Below are positions 8,351 through 17,967 of a stretch of 64,000 bases of DNA, one piece after another. A program made the position numbers and the translations under genes. Location of the stretch: contig NZ_NPGA01000018.1 in NCBI RefSeq assembly GCF_002259485.1, positions 124,001 to 188,000 on the forward strand. Reading direction: 5' to 3'. This DNA is from Rhodococcus sp. 14-1411-2a (GTDB taxonomy: Bacteria; Actinomycetota; Actinomycetes; Mycobacteriales; Mycobacteriaceae). The notes under the pieces are model-generated. The model was given only the letters and a program-made list of their open reading frames with translations. It did not search any database and was not told the origin of the DNA. Positions within the stretch are counted from its first letter, which is position 1. Each line of letters begins with the position of its first letter.

Positions 8351-10215
8351 CGCAAGAACGCGAGATTGTCGCCAGTGAGTTCGACGACTACCGCTCGGTC
8401 CAGCCATCGATTGCCTGTTTCGCAGCTTGTTTCGGACGCAAACAGACACGCGTGGCATGCTGCTGCGTGCAGAGTGTCGGACGGATCCTCTGGAACATGT
8501 TCCGCGCAAATTGGATCCGAGGAGCATCTCTGGGCATCCACTAAGGCATTGTCCAGCAATCGCTTTAGGTGCTGCGGTTGACCTAGCGCAACCAGCCCGC
8601 CAAGAGTTCCTTCGCTGTCGCTGGCGGCGGTCGACAACAGGATTCCGGTGGCCGGCTCGGCCGTCGTTCCTACGTAGATCCGTTCCCGAATGCTTGACGA
8701 GCCATATCCGCATTCGAGAGCGACCTGACGAATCAACAGATGGCTGAGCGTGTGCAGCAGCAAGAATCGCGGTATAGGCAAGGTGGTATCGACGGGGCGA
8801 TCTCGATTTGCAGACCACCGTGCGAACGCATCCTGCATTGCTAGGATCCTGGGGTGCTCGGACACTTGCCGCTCCCATTGGCGTACGCGAGGTTCGGGTA
8901 GTTCGAGGAATATTCCCTCACCGCGCTGCTCGAATGCGGGCACCCATTTCGGGCTGTTGGTCCGACTGAGGCTCAGTCGATTTCCCGGATCCAATTCACG
9001 GCGGTCCGGTGCGGTGAGCCGGGTGAATCCGACGAGGGCTTGGACCTCTCTGAGGCGACTCACCAGAACGACTTGCTGAAGTAGGTGGTTGTATCCATCG
9101 GGACCGCTTATGGGTACCGCCCGAAAATCGTCGTCTTGTTTCTGGGTTGTGGGGTGCGAAAGCAAGTCCCATTCGGCACGGAGCAAGTCGGTCTGAGGAG
9201 GAGCGTCAACAGGCCCTCCGGATGCTTTGAGAGCTTCGATTGCCGACCACACTTCCGATGTCTTCGAGTCTCGAAGCGCGCGCAGTGAATCCAACTGTCC
9301 AACCAGGAGTCCGACCACAGCCTCGTTTGGCTGCGGACCCAGAACTTCCCAGTTCGCACTGACGATGTCGGCGACTGTCTGGCTCTGCGGTAGGTGTAGA
9401 GCGCTTGCGGTGATGCTGAACCATAGATTAGACGCGCCGAGCACCATGAGCCGTAGATTTCGGCCGCACGGCTCGAATTTCTGTAGATGTGGATGACGGC
9501 CTCTGCAAACGGGAAGCGCTTCCCACCCGTCCCGGCCGCTGGCTTGGGAGACGTTGCGCGCTGACGAGCATTCGACACATGTGATCGTGACTCGCGGCCC
9601 CAGGGTGCTGGAACTGTCTCGGAGCACCAGCTTTGGTCCACCGCACGGCTCGGTTCTGCCGCTGTGCACGAAATCGACGTACGGGAAGTCGTCGAGATGT
9701 CCCGCATCGCAAGCGACAAGGAATCGTGCGGGAAGACACGCCCGCTTGTTACGTGCGGCCTTTTGCGTCTGTTTTTGGCATGTGGTGTGGACAAACTTTG
9801 CAAGGTCGGGTCTCCGGCCGTAGCGGTGGACCAGGTCGAACTGGCCAGGCGGGTCCAGCGGTCCGAGCCGGTGACACGCTGGGCAGCGAAGCCAGCGCGG
9901 GAAAGGTGACACCGGAACCCCGGTCCGTGTCCACGGGTCGTCGGTGTCTTGAGGATCCCACGGCGCGGTGTGGAGCGCGTTTACCTGTGGGCCCAGGGTG
10001 GCACGGATCTTCTCTAGCAATCGCGGTTCGACGATGGTCTCAGCTCGTTCGAGAGGCCAGCTCTCTGTTCCTTTGACGATCACACTGATGCCTGGAAGGT
10101 CGACGATCGCCCCGCTGCCTCCGGTAGTCACCAGATGGCTGGGCCTGGCTCCGCCAATGCGGCTGGGCTGACCTTTGGGTCCCGTGACCTTCGAAGATGG
10201 AGCAGCTGTGGTCAT
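8347..10215 (-). CDS. drmB: DISARM protein DrmB (DUF1998)
   Basis: A 622-residue DUF1998 protein. The C-terminal third carries the family signature: HTLSHLL, GYGSSSIRERIY, GILLSTAASDSEGTLGGL, then Cys-rich CSSDPIC, ACHACLFASETSC and NRWLDR. An earlier Cys pair (RCPACHRLG, about residue 122) suggests a zinc site. DrmB forms a complex with the DrmA helicase that binds and translocates on DNA in characterised DISARM systems. The start at 10215 is chosen because it shares one base with the drmA stop (TAATG); an upstream in-frame start at 10248 lies inside drmA. The 3' end overlaps drmC by ATGA. Confidence 0.93.
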   Translation of the reverse strand: MTTAAPSSKVTGPKGQPSRIGGARPSHLVTTGGSGAIVDLPGISVIVKGTESWPLERAETIVEPRLLEKIRATLGPQVNALHTAPWDPQDTDDPWTRTGVPVSPFPRWLRCPACHRLGPLDPPGQFDLVHRYGRRPDLAKFVHTTCQKQTQKAARNKRACLPARFLVACDAGHLDDFPYVDFVHSGRTEPCGGPKLVLRDSSSTLGPRVTITCVECSSARNVSQASGRDGWEALPVCRGRHPHLQKFEPCGRNLRLMVLGASNLWFSITASALHLPQSQTVADIVSANWEVLGPQPNEAVVGLLVGQLDSLRALRDSKTSEVWSAIEALKASGGPVDAPPQTDLLRAEWDLLSHPTTQKQDDDFRAVPISGPDGYNHLLQQVVLVSRLREVQALVGFTRLTAPDRRELDPGNRLSLSRTNSPKWVPAFEQRGEGIFLELPEPRVRQWERQVSEHPRILAMQDAFARWSANRDRPVDTTLPIPRFLLLHTLSHLLIRQVALECGYGSSSIRERIYVGTTAEPATGILLSTAASDSEGTLGGLVALGQPQHLKRLLDNALVDAQRCSSDPICAEHVPEDPSDTLHAAACHACLFASETSCETGNRWLDRAVVVELTGDNLAFLR

Positions 10216-13200
10216 TACGAATCCTTCAGTGTTCGGTCGTAGGTCCACGCGGGGGCGTCGTCCAGGCTGTTGTCACGCCCATCGAGCTGAAGCAGTACCT
10301 CGGGTTCCACTTCACGCAAGCTCATCGGTGCCGTCCAGGTGTCCCAAGCAGACTCGTCAGGTTTGTGGAGCAGCCCGGTGACATCCGCTGCTTGCTGATA
10401 TCCGAGGGTGCCGGTCGGGAGATGTGTTCGTTGATGGTGCCACTTGTCGAGCCGGCTCTGTACCAGATCGCGTACTAGCGCCGCTTGTGCCGTGTCGTGG
10501 GTGACGCGCTCAGCGCGAGCAGTGAACATGCCTACCACTCGTTTCGCCATAGGCCCCGTGACTGGCACAGTGGCAGCAGCTGTATTTGGAAGCCACGCTG
10601 TGCCTGAATGGCGCAGTGCAGCAGTTAAAACGGCACTGAGGCCCCGGTCCAGAGCCCGATCGCTGTAAGGGGTCGTGGTCAGGCCCTCGACGCGCATACC
10701 GAACGTCGCATGGTCGTATCCAAAGGTCTCGTAGTGAGCCAGGTCGCGAGGGCGACTCCACTGGTAGAGCGTCACCACGAGGCCCGGCCTACCCGTGTTG
10801 CGGCCGACTCGAGAAGTTGCCTGGATGTACTCAGCGGTGCTTTTCGGTTGCCCTGTGACAAGCATCAGTCCCAGTCGCTGAACGTCCACACCGACTTGAA
10901 GCATCGATGTAGCCAGCAGGACGTCAATTGCCGGGACCCCTCTGTTTCGAATGGCCTCGCTGAGTTGCTCTTTTTCTGCGCCAGGTCCGCCGCGGAGGAC
11001 ATCCATCGCGGCGTTCGTGTCGAAACGAGTGCTGAACGGTCGCTCTAGGTCGGCAAGAGTGGTTGCGATACGACTGCTTGGCATGCGGCTGGTCAACTCG
11101 GTGACCAGGGGACGCCTGCGACGCGTTCCTACGGACTGAGATGTCAGTCGATCCGCGATGTCGTCCTCAACCAATCGGCGCATCCCCGCCAACTCTCGCG
11201 TCGAGGTGAAGTAGTCAACAAGAGTCATGTAGGGGTCGGCTGCGTCGCCGTACTTGTCGAACAGTCGTTGACTGTGTTCCAAGAGTGCCGCTGCCACTCG
11301 AATCTCGATGGCTTTGAACCGTTCTCCGGTCGCGCAGATTCCGCGGTACCGCCGACTTGGGGTAGCGGGACTTGGCGACACAACAGTTGAGAAAAAGGTC
11401 TCACCTGCGTCGAGTACCTGTGGCGGAAAGATCGACAGGTCGCGCGCGAAGACTTGTTCAACCTGGTCGCGCGCCCGTCGCACGGTTGCAGTCGATGCCA
11501 CCAGCACCGGCCTGATGGGTTTGCCATTCTCGGTTCTGGTGCACAACGCATCGATAACAGTCTCGTATAGTCCGACCATAGAACCGAGAGCGTCGGCTAT
11601 CAGGTGCAACTCATCCTGAATGATGAGGTCCGGTGGGCGCAGCGCCATCACCGGCTGCGGGGTGGTCGACGGCAGCGGTCCGGCTTTCGGATGTCTTCCT
11701 GTGCATTTGTCGTTGTCGGGGCTGATGTAGCCGTGTCGTGGGCAGCGTTGATTCACCGTGCCGAAAAGTGATGCGGTTGATGCACGCCAGGGGAGCTGTG
11801 CGAATTTATCTACGGTGCCGATCACCAGACTGGGAGTCAGTCGGTAGATCTCTTCGTCGGTGACAAGGACCGGCAAGCCCTCGTCCGGTGAGTTGCGTGG
11901 GCTGTAAGCGCAATCACCCTCTGGATCACTGCAGAAGAGCAACACTCGCCTGCGCTTCTCGTGCGCGTGTAGGTCGCGGCCCGCAGACAGGCGAGATCCA
12001 CACCAGGGACACGAGGCAAGCTGAAGGGGTCCCCCCACCGCGTCATCATGGCCCTTTGTGTCTTCGATCGCACGACGAGCCTCGCTGAAAGAGTTCGGTG
12101 TTACCGCGCTACCCACCCATAGGCCGATCCGGAACGGGGTCGATCCCCAGCGTGAGTCGCCGGCTGAAACACGTTCGCGACGTAGTATTTCGCAGGCGCA
12201 GATGAGTGCCGTGGCACGCTGAAATTGTTGTGCAGTTAGCAGTCGCAGTGTGTAGCGCATCAGGACGGCTACTCCGTCGGTGCCGTCCCTTGCGTCCGAG
12301 CCCTTACCGACGACACCTTGGAGTCGGCGGAGCCCCAGCGTGTAAGCGGTCAGTCCGAGATAGGCCTCGGTCTTGCCGCCGCCAGTGGGAAAAAACAGCA
12401 GTTGCGCCTCACCGGTCTCGTCTCGATGTGCATCGGGGTGGGAAGGATCGGTGAGGCCAGGCAAGCACAGCAGCACGAACGCCAATTGGAAGGGCCGCCA
12501 GCTTCGTTGGCGAGGTACATCGAAACGACGAAGTAAGTCGCTCACCGTGGCGGTGGGGTCGGCGGTACGTTCGCGGACCATCTCGCTGCGCACACGCTGG
12601 AGCGCCATTGCCTGATTGGCAAAACGGAACGCCTCCCTGGCGTGGGGATCATCCCGCAGCAAGGTTATCGCCCTATCGAGTCGGTCGGCCATGGTGTCTG
12701 CGGTGTCCAGCGCGATGGCCCCCGCCGGTCGGTAGCGGCGAATTTCGCTATCATCAAGTCTTTCTCGCTGGTCGGCCAACCACCGACGGTAACCGGTGGC
12801 AAGCGGGCGGAGGGCTCTGTCGAGGTCGTCGCGTGCCAATTCAGGACTGCCCAGACGGGCCATATCGGTGACCAGGCCGGGCATACTCGCGGGATCCCCC
12901 GGGACAGTTAGGGCGACGTCAGCAGCCGGGAAGCTCGTTGTGCTGAGTCGCCAGGCGCGCACCTCGCCGTCGCGCACATCAGGGTCGACGGCGCACTGGC
13001 GACCGTGTGAGTACTCACGGCGGCCCCGATAGAGAAGAGCCAAGTGGAGCCGTTCGGCGTCCTGCTTGGAGGGAGGCTCGCTCGTGTCAGGGTCATTGTG
13101 GGCGAGAAACACCGGTGCGGCACCGTCGAGAGCTGTGACTACCAAGCCAACCTGATAGATCCGTGCCGTGTCTGGACTCGAGTCGGGCACTCCCTGATCG

Positions 13201-13832
13201 TTTACCAGGGCCAGATCGACCAGCCGCACCGAGCCGCGGTCCCTCACGGTCGCCCGCAGAACCACTCGCTCTTGGTCTGAATCGATGGGCGTCGGCACTT
13301 GCTCGGCCAAGGTCAGGTCGACCTCGACGGTGCCTCCGCGTGGTGTACGCCGCCACACACGCCGTGGCTTTCCCTGCGCCGTGACATGGACTTCGGACGC
13401 GGTTGGAGCGTACGAACCCCACGATGCAGTGACGACGATCCTTTCCACATCAAGGGGGACCTGAAACGACAACCCGATCGCAGACGCAGCCATGGTTCCA
13501 GATCGAGCACTTTGAGTAACGGGAACGTCGTCGCCCGGAGACCCTGTCGCGTCCGTGACCTCGTTGTCGACGAGATCGGGGTCAGCATCGACTGCAGGAC
13601 CGTCGGCCAAAGCGTCGTCGTCGGTGGATCTGACGGCGGGTGCAGGTTCCGACGGTCGCGTGCGAGGAACCAGTCTGCCGATGAGATAGCGCTCCGCTGG
13701 CGGCAATCCCGGAGGGAGTTCTTCCTTATCGCCGTCGCGTGGCCCGAGGAGATCTCGTTCTAGCAATTGCTCCAGCTCGGCGCGGACGTCGTAAGAGGAT
13801 GTTGTGCCCGCAGCTGCGGCGTCAATGTTCAT
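10215..13832 (-). CDS. drmA: DISARM helicase DrmA
   Basis: A 1205-residue SF2 helicase of the DrmA type. Motif I is FPTGGGKTEAY (482-488 core), motif II is IIQDELHLI (DELH 740-743), motif III is VASTATVRRA, and the C-terminal lobe has SMLQVGVDVQRL and YIQATSRVGRNTGRPG. A Cys cluster between motifs I and II (CPWCG 608-612, CSDPEGDC, CPRHGY) is probably a zinc insertion. The first 380 residues form the family's large N-terminal region. DrmA is the core motor of DISARM and works with DrmB. An 88-base gap separates it from drmMI, the only real gap in the operon. There is no strong ribosome site before the ATG, so the start is less certain than the rest. Confidence 0.93.
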   Translation of the reverse strand: MNIDAAAAGTTSSYDVRAELEQLLERDLLGPRDGDKEELPPGLPPAERYLIGRLVPRTRPSEPAPAVRSTDDDALADGPAVDADPDLVDNEVTDATGSPGDDVPVTQSARSGTMAASAIGLSFQVPLDVERIVVTASWGSYAPTASEVHVTAQGKPRRVWRRTPRGGTVEVDLTLAEQVPTPIDSDQERVVLRATVRDRGSVRLVDLALVNDQGVPDSSPDTARIYQVGLVVTALDGAAPVFLAHNDPDTSEPPSKQDAERLHLALLYRGRREYSHGRQCAVDPDVRDGEVRAWRLSTTSFPAADVALTVPGDPASMPGLVTDMARLGSPELARDDLDRALRPLATGYRRWLADQRERLDDSEIRRYRPAGAIALDTADTMADRLDRAITLLRDDPHAREAFRFANQAMALQRVRSEMVRERTADPTATVSDLLRRFDVPRQRSWRPFQLAFVLLCLPGLTDPSHPDAHRDETGEAQLLFFPTGGGKTEAYLGLTAYTLGLRRLQGVVGKGSDARDGTDGVAVLMRYTLRLLTAQQFQRATALICACEILRRERVSAGDSRWGSTPFRIGLWVGSAVTPNSFSEARRAIEDTKGHDDAVGGPLQLASCPWCGSRLSAGRDLHAHEKRRRVLLFCSDPEGDCAYSPRNSPDEGLPVLVTDEEIYRLTPSLVIGTVDKFAQLPWRASTASLFGTVNQRCPRHGYISPDNDKCTGRHPKAGPLPSTTPQPVMALRPPDLIIQDELHLIADALGSMVGLYETVIDALCTRTENGKPIRPVLVASTATVRRARDQVEQVFARDLSIFPPQVLDAGETFFSTVVSPSPATPSRRYRGICATGERFKAIEIRVAAALLEHSQRLFDKYGDAADPYMTLVDYFTSTRELAGMRRLVEDDIADRLTSQSVGTRRRRPLVTELTSRMPSSRIATTLADLERPFSTRFDTNAAMDVLRGGPGAEKEQLSEAIRNRGVPAIDVLLATSMLQVGVDVQRLGLMLVTGQPKSTAEYIQATSRVGRNTGRPGLVVTLYQWSRPRDLAHYETFGYDHATFGMRVEGLTTTPYSDRALDRGLSAVLTAALRHSGTAWLPNTAAATVPVTGPMAKRVVGMFTARAERVTHDTAQAALVRDLVQSRLDKWHHQRTHLPTGTLGYQQAADVTGLLHKPDESAWDTWTAPMSLREVEPEVLLQLDGRDNSLDDAPAWTYDRTLKDS

Positions 13833-13873
13833 CCCAGGTAACGCTACTAGCCAACACCGACAGGAACGGTTCG

Positions 13874-13882
13874 AATCGGTAT
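13874..13882 (-). promoter_or_regulatory. 9-base motif shared by the drmA and drmD upstream regions
   Basis: ATACCGATT on the minus strand, 42-50 bases before the drmA start, recurs exactly 16-24 bases before drmD (21105-21113). In both places it follows TCC. It may be a shared operator, but a 9-base match between two short intervals can arise by chance. Confidence 0.2.
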
Positions 13883-13920
13883 GGAATCCCGGTCGCCGAG
13901 CAGATGACGGGCCTCAAGGC

Positions 13921-16900
13921 TCACGCATTATTTCGAGCCGACGTCACGAGACCAGCACGGCGATGATTTTCCTCAAGGAGAAGGTCGAGCAGTTCAAACC
14001 GCGCTCGGGGAGACACCGTCCACCGAGTGCCAATCTTCGTAGGATGATGTCCAATCTCTAGGTCGAGATCCCACCCGTACGAGGCCATGACCGCGCGGTC
14101 GATGTCGGAGTGAATGCCGCGGAGCGCACGTACCGCAGGATCCCGGTCCGAAGGGTCGTGCACATGATTGTAGGTTGTGGTAAGGCCCCAGCCGCGTTCG
14201 ATCATGAGGGTCCTCCTCTCGGAATCGAGGCGTTTGCCAAGCAAGCTGAGCGCTGGAGTCACCGAGGGGAGTGGGAATGAAGCGAATACATCAGTGTGAG
14301 CGTAGCTGATGTCTACCCGCATAGTAGCCGCGTAGCGAACTGACCATATGAAATGAAACGACGACGACATCGCTGCCTGAAATGCATAGTCCTCTGTGGC
14401 GAATATAACTGCTTTTTGATCAAAAACTTGCCTCGCCGATACTCGCACTGGCTGGAGGGCATTGCTGGTCTGCGCCATTGCGAGAACCAGTTCTAGGGGG
14501 GCTATTGCTGCTTCAAGGCCAATTCGGTATTGCCAAAATTTCCACCACTCGTTGACCATCCTTGGATAGCGCTGACTATCTTGCTTATTCCGAGCGGGTC
14601 TCACTTCTCTTTCCACGATATTGATAAGCTCTGGAAATTTTCTGGCTTCCTCGAATGTTCTTTCCTCAAAGCTTATAATCCAACGGCTGGCGGTGCAGTC
14701 TGGAGTTTGATTTAGGTCTTTTCCATTTATGTATGGCTTTAGAATTTCACGGCTCTGGGGATTTTGCTCAAGTAAGTCTCGTGCGGCGGACGGCGACATT
14801 GTGAAACCAACTCCAAGAACATTGTGGCCCTGGAATGCGAGGGATTCGTTAGAGGTAAGTTTTTGAGGGCGCCCCGATACTCGGCCCTGTAGCTCAAGAT
14901 CGGCTCCGATAAATGGAACAGACTCGCCTGCCAGCTCTCGGAGGCCAGCGGGGGAGACCGAAGCGCGGCTTGCCCACAGGTCAATAATTTCGAGATTCGC
15001 GCTAGTGCTTGGCCATGGGTGGCTGGGGTTCCCGCGACGAAACGTGAAGCCGCGCGCGGCAATTTCCGACAGCCCAATTTCAAGGGAATCGCCCTGCACT
15101 AGCGTATTCGTGGTGATATACCCAAGTTGCCCCTGGCTATTTAGCAAAGCGGACGCGCGGAGGACGAAACGCGCAGCGAGGTCCCCGTTTCCTCGCTTTC
15201 CTTGACCGTCCCAATGCTGAAGAAAGGCGGCGTAGTCGAGTCCTAGCGCACCGCTGATTTTTTTCCCCCCAAGAAAGGGTGGATTTCCGACTATTGCGTC
15301 AAAACCTGGGGAAGTTGTGTCTGCAAAAACTTCCGGAAATTCTAAAGGCCACTGAAGAGGGCGACGAACGCACGCGCCATGCGGGCGACCGCCCTGCACG
15401 GCGGCAATCTGTCCTCTGAGATTATCTGTCCAGTTTGGAGCTGCGGCCTCAACTGTCATGGCAAATGAAGCAAACGCAATGTCGATCTTCTTTGAGGTTC
15501 TTAATTCCGCGGCACGTAGACCCACCCCGACTAATGCGTCGGCGATTGCTTCGAGATTTCGGGTAGTGTGGCGCGCTTTTGCGAGGAGCCCTAGCTTGGT
15601 CTGCACATCGCGGCCGGTGGTGACGGGGTGAGCGGTTATCATGCGCCGAAGATCAGCGGCCGTTTTAAGCTCGTCCTCACGTAAGAGAGTGTCGAATGTC
15701 GCAACATTTCTTGGCGAAAGGTGGAGGTGCTCAAGTTGGGTGAGGCTAGTAATGCCGAGCAGGCTGTCCCCCACCACAAAGCGATCGTCTAGAAATCCAA
15801 ATGGGCGTTCGCGATCCATTGTCACAATCCACAGGGACAGCTTTGCCATTTCGACTGCAAGAGGGTTGATGTCGACGCCGTACAAGCAGCGATCGGCGAC
15901 CCTGCGTCGGGCATCGAGGGACAACTGCTCTACCTCCGCGTCAGCTGAGAATCGTCCCTGTTTCGAATGACGAGCGGTCAAGACGGCGTCTGGTCGGCCT
16001 TCTTCCTGCCAAGCCTCAATGAGTCGGTCCGCGAGGTAGCGGCATGCTGCGACGAGAAATGCACCTGACCCCATTGCTATGTCCGCGACCCGAAGGTCAA
16101 GAATCTCCGTGGACGGACGAATCTTCCACGCTTTGCGGTCCGCCGTCTCAAGGGGTCCGGGTCGGTAGACCAAGGGCTCGAGAGCATTGTCGGCAACTTC
16201 CTCTGCTAGCACTCGGGGTGTGTAGTGAGCCCCGGTCGAGGCGCGTCGAGTTGACGGCGCGACGAATCGCCGTCCAGGGGTGATTACCGCCGGCCGTCCG
16301 AGGGAGTCCCAACGCAATACCGGGGCCACCGGAAGTACCTCATCCGCAAGGTCGCCACCGACATGGCGTCTAAGGGCATCCAGTTCGTGTTGATCGAGTG
16401 CAGAAGCAAGATCCTTCTCAAGGCGGCTCTCGCTCCGGCCGGTCCTGGCTTTGAGTTCTGCAGCCAGCTTCGATGGAGTCTCTAAAAGCCATTTCTGCAA
16501 TTCGGACAGCGGAAGCTCGCTGGGTTCCTTCCCCTTCGGCCAGTCTTTAGACCTGATCAGCTGAAGTATCGGTTCGGGGGCGGTTCTCACCTCGAGCTCC
16601 AGGAGCCCTTCGTAGACGTATCCAATCTGCTCGACGTCCAGCGCGCGGAACGTCAATCTACGTCGCTCACCGCCCACCTCGACGTACTGGACGGCACGAA
16701 GTAGCCGCAGCACTGTGGCGTCGTCGACCGCTGGCGGGAGGCTCTCTGCACCTTCGATTCCTGTGCGTCCCTCCAACCAAGGAAACCGGGAGGGGTCGAA
16801 CAAGGCACCGCCATACGCCGGAAGCCTGAGATCTTCGTGCGCGACGCCGGCGTGCAGGGCGCGGCTAGTGGCGAGCAATCTGTGCCATGCACCCGTACGG

Positions 16901-17967
16901 TGCTCCAACGTCTGGGCACCCGAGAGGGATTCGACAGCCTCAAGTTGTTGTACGAGGCGGCTCGCGCTGTACGCGGCTACATAAATGTCGTCATCACTAG
17001 GCAGTAGTCGTCGCTCCTCCGCGAAAAGAAGGAACACGACCCGCATCATGACCGTGACTACACCGTCATACAGGTCATCATCATTGACACCCTGAAGGAC
17101 CCCCGATTCCGAATCGAGACGGTCGAGCGTCTCGAGAAGTAGCTCGACGGCGTCCCGAACTTGAAGGCCAAGCGTTTCGGTGACTTGTTCGTGCGCCTCA
17201 AGGCTTTCCGCGAACAGCTCGGGCAAGGTGTCGTCATGAGCGACGGCGAGAAATCTGGACCGTTGCAGTAGTGCCACAAAGGCAGCGAACGATTCCGGTT
17301 CCTCACCCCACACACTCGAATCCCACACGGACGCGCCCACGGTGCCGCCGATCGGCGCCCATACCAGCGCCCACCAACGCCCGTCGGTCACCAGTCCTAT
17401 CGGGACATCTCGTGCGCGAAGAACTACCGCCAACCGCTCGACAGGACTAGCCGACCATCCGTCGGAGTTTGTCCGCTGCAGAGGGTGGGTCCCCCATGGG
17501 GTGATCGAACCAAGCAGTCGCCACGGTCCGGCAGTGGGCTCGGTCGTGAGCTCTTCTTCATCGTTCTGAAGCGAATTCGTCTCGCCCTCAGAGGTTTCAG
17601 CGGGAGGCAGGTCTGCGTAAAAGCCGAAGTCCGGTGCGAGTAGCACACCGTGTTCGCCTACTGGCTCGGCCATCGAGGAAGGAACCTGGTCTTCCCAGCG
17701 CAGACGAGTCCCCCAGTCCAGACCCTCGACGAGCACCGTCTGGATGGCACTGCGGCGGCTCGAACCACCATCGGCCAACGCCTGGGCAGCTCCGGCTCGC
17801 ACGACCCGGCGTGATGTTGGTGCAACAGCGGGAATACCTGTCGGCCAGACACGGTCGACGACGGGCAAGGTCAGGGATGGCCCCGACGTCTGTAGAAGTT
17901 CAAGCCATGAATGACGATGTCGTGCCGCTTCTCCAGCGGCGTAGGTGCGGCGACGTCGTCGGCTCAT
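13921..17967 (-). CDS. drmMI: DISARM adenine-specific DNA methyltransferase DrmMI
   Basis: A 1348-residue N6-adenine methyltransferase, the class 1 DISARM modification enzyme. SAM-binding motif I is DIAMGSGAFLVAA (about 629-641), the second SAM-site motif is LYGVDINPLAVEMAKLSLW (695-713), and catalytic motif IV is VGNPPF (893-898). The first 570 residues are the BREX/DISARM MTase N-terminal region; residues after about 950 should hold target recognition. Methylation would mark self DNA. It is coupled to drmD by TAATG at 17967. Base composition changes inside the gene: nt 14280-15900 (residues about 690-1230) are near 40-50% G+C while both flanks are near 58-60%. Confidence 0.93.
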   Translation of the reverse strand: MSRRRRRTYAAGEAARHRHSWLELLQTSGPSLTLPVVDRVWPTGIPAVAPTSRRVVRAGAAQALADGGSSRRSAIQTVLVEGLDWGTRLRWEDQVPSSMAEPVGEHGVLLAPDFGFYADLPPAETSEGETNSLQNDEEELTTEPTAGPWRLLGSITPWGTHPLQRTNSDGWSASPVERLAVVLRARDVPIGLVTDGRWWALVWAPIGGTVGASVWDSSVWGEEPESFAAFVALLQRSRFLAVAHDDTLPELFAESLEAHEQVTETLGLQVRDAVELLLETLDRLDSESGVLQGVNDDDLYDGVVTVMMRVVFLLFAEERRLLPSDDDIYVAAYSASRLVQQLEAVESLSGAQTLEHRTGAWHRLLATSRALHAGVAHEDLRLPAYGGALFDPSRFPWLEGRTGIEGAESLPPAVDDATVLRLLRAVQYVEVGGERRRLTFRALDVEQIGYVYEGLLELEVRTAPEPILQLIRSKDWPKGKEPSELPLSELQKWLLETPSKLAAELKARTGRSESRLEKDLASALDQHELDALRRHVGGDLADEVLPVAPVLRWDSLGRPAVITPGRRFVAPSTRRASTGAHYTPRVLAEEVADNALEPLVYRPGPLETADRKAWKIRPSTEILDLRVADIAMGSGAFLVAACRYLADRLIEAWQEEGRPDAVLTARHSKQGRFSADAEVEQLSLDARRRVADRCLYGVDINPLAVEMAKLSLWIVTMDRERPFGFLDDRFVVGDSLLGITSLTQLEHLHLSPRNVATFDTLLREDELKTAADLRRMITAHPVTTGRDVQTKLGLLAKARHTTRNLEAIADALVGVGLRAAELRTSKKIDIAFASFAMTVEAAAPNWTDNLRGQIAAVQGGRPHGACVRRPLQWPLEFPEVFADTTSPGFDAIVGNPPFLGGKKISGALGLDYAAFLQHWDGQGKRGNGDLAARFVLRASALLNSQGQLGYITTNTLVQGDSLEIGLSEIAARGFTFRRGNPSHPWPSTSANLEIIDLWASRASVSPAGLRELAGESVPFIGADLELQGRVSGRPQKLTSNESLAFQGHNVLGVGFTMSPSAARDLLEQNPQSREILKPYINGKDLNQTPDCTASRWIISFEERTFEEARKFPELINIVEREVRPARNKQDSQRYPRMVNEWWKFWQYRIGLEAAIAPLELVLAMAQTSNALQPVRVSARQVFDQKAVIFATEDYAFQAAMSSSFHFIWSVRYAATMRVDISYAHTDVFASFPLPSVTPALSLLGKRLDSERRTLMIERGWGLTTTYNHVHDPSDRDPAVRALRGIHSDIDRAVMASYGWDLDLEIGHHPTKIGTRWTVSPRARFELLDLLLEENHRRAGLVTSARNNA

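Noticed and set aside
8351..8878. N-terminal extension of drmC
   Set aside because: The added residues are the out-of-frame translation of drmB; ATG 8350 overlaps the drmB stop and gives the normal length.
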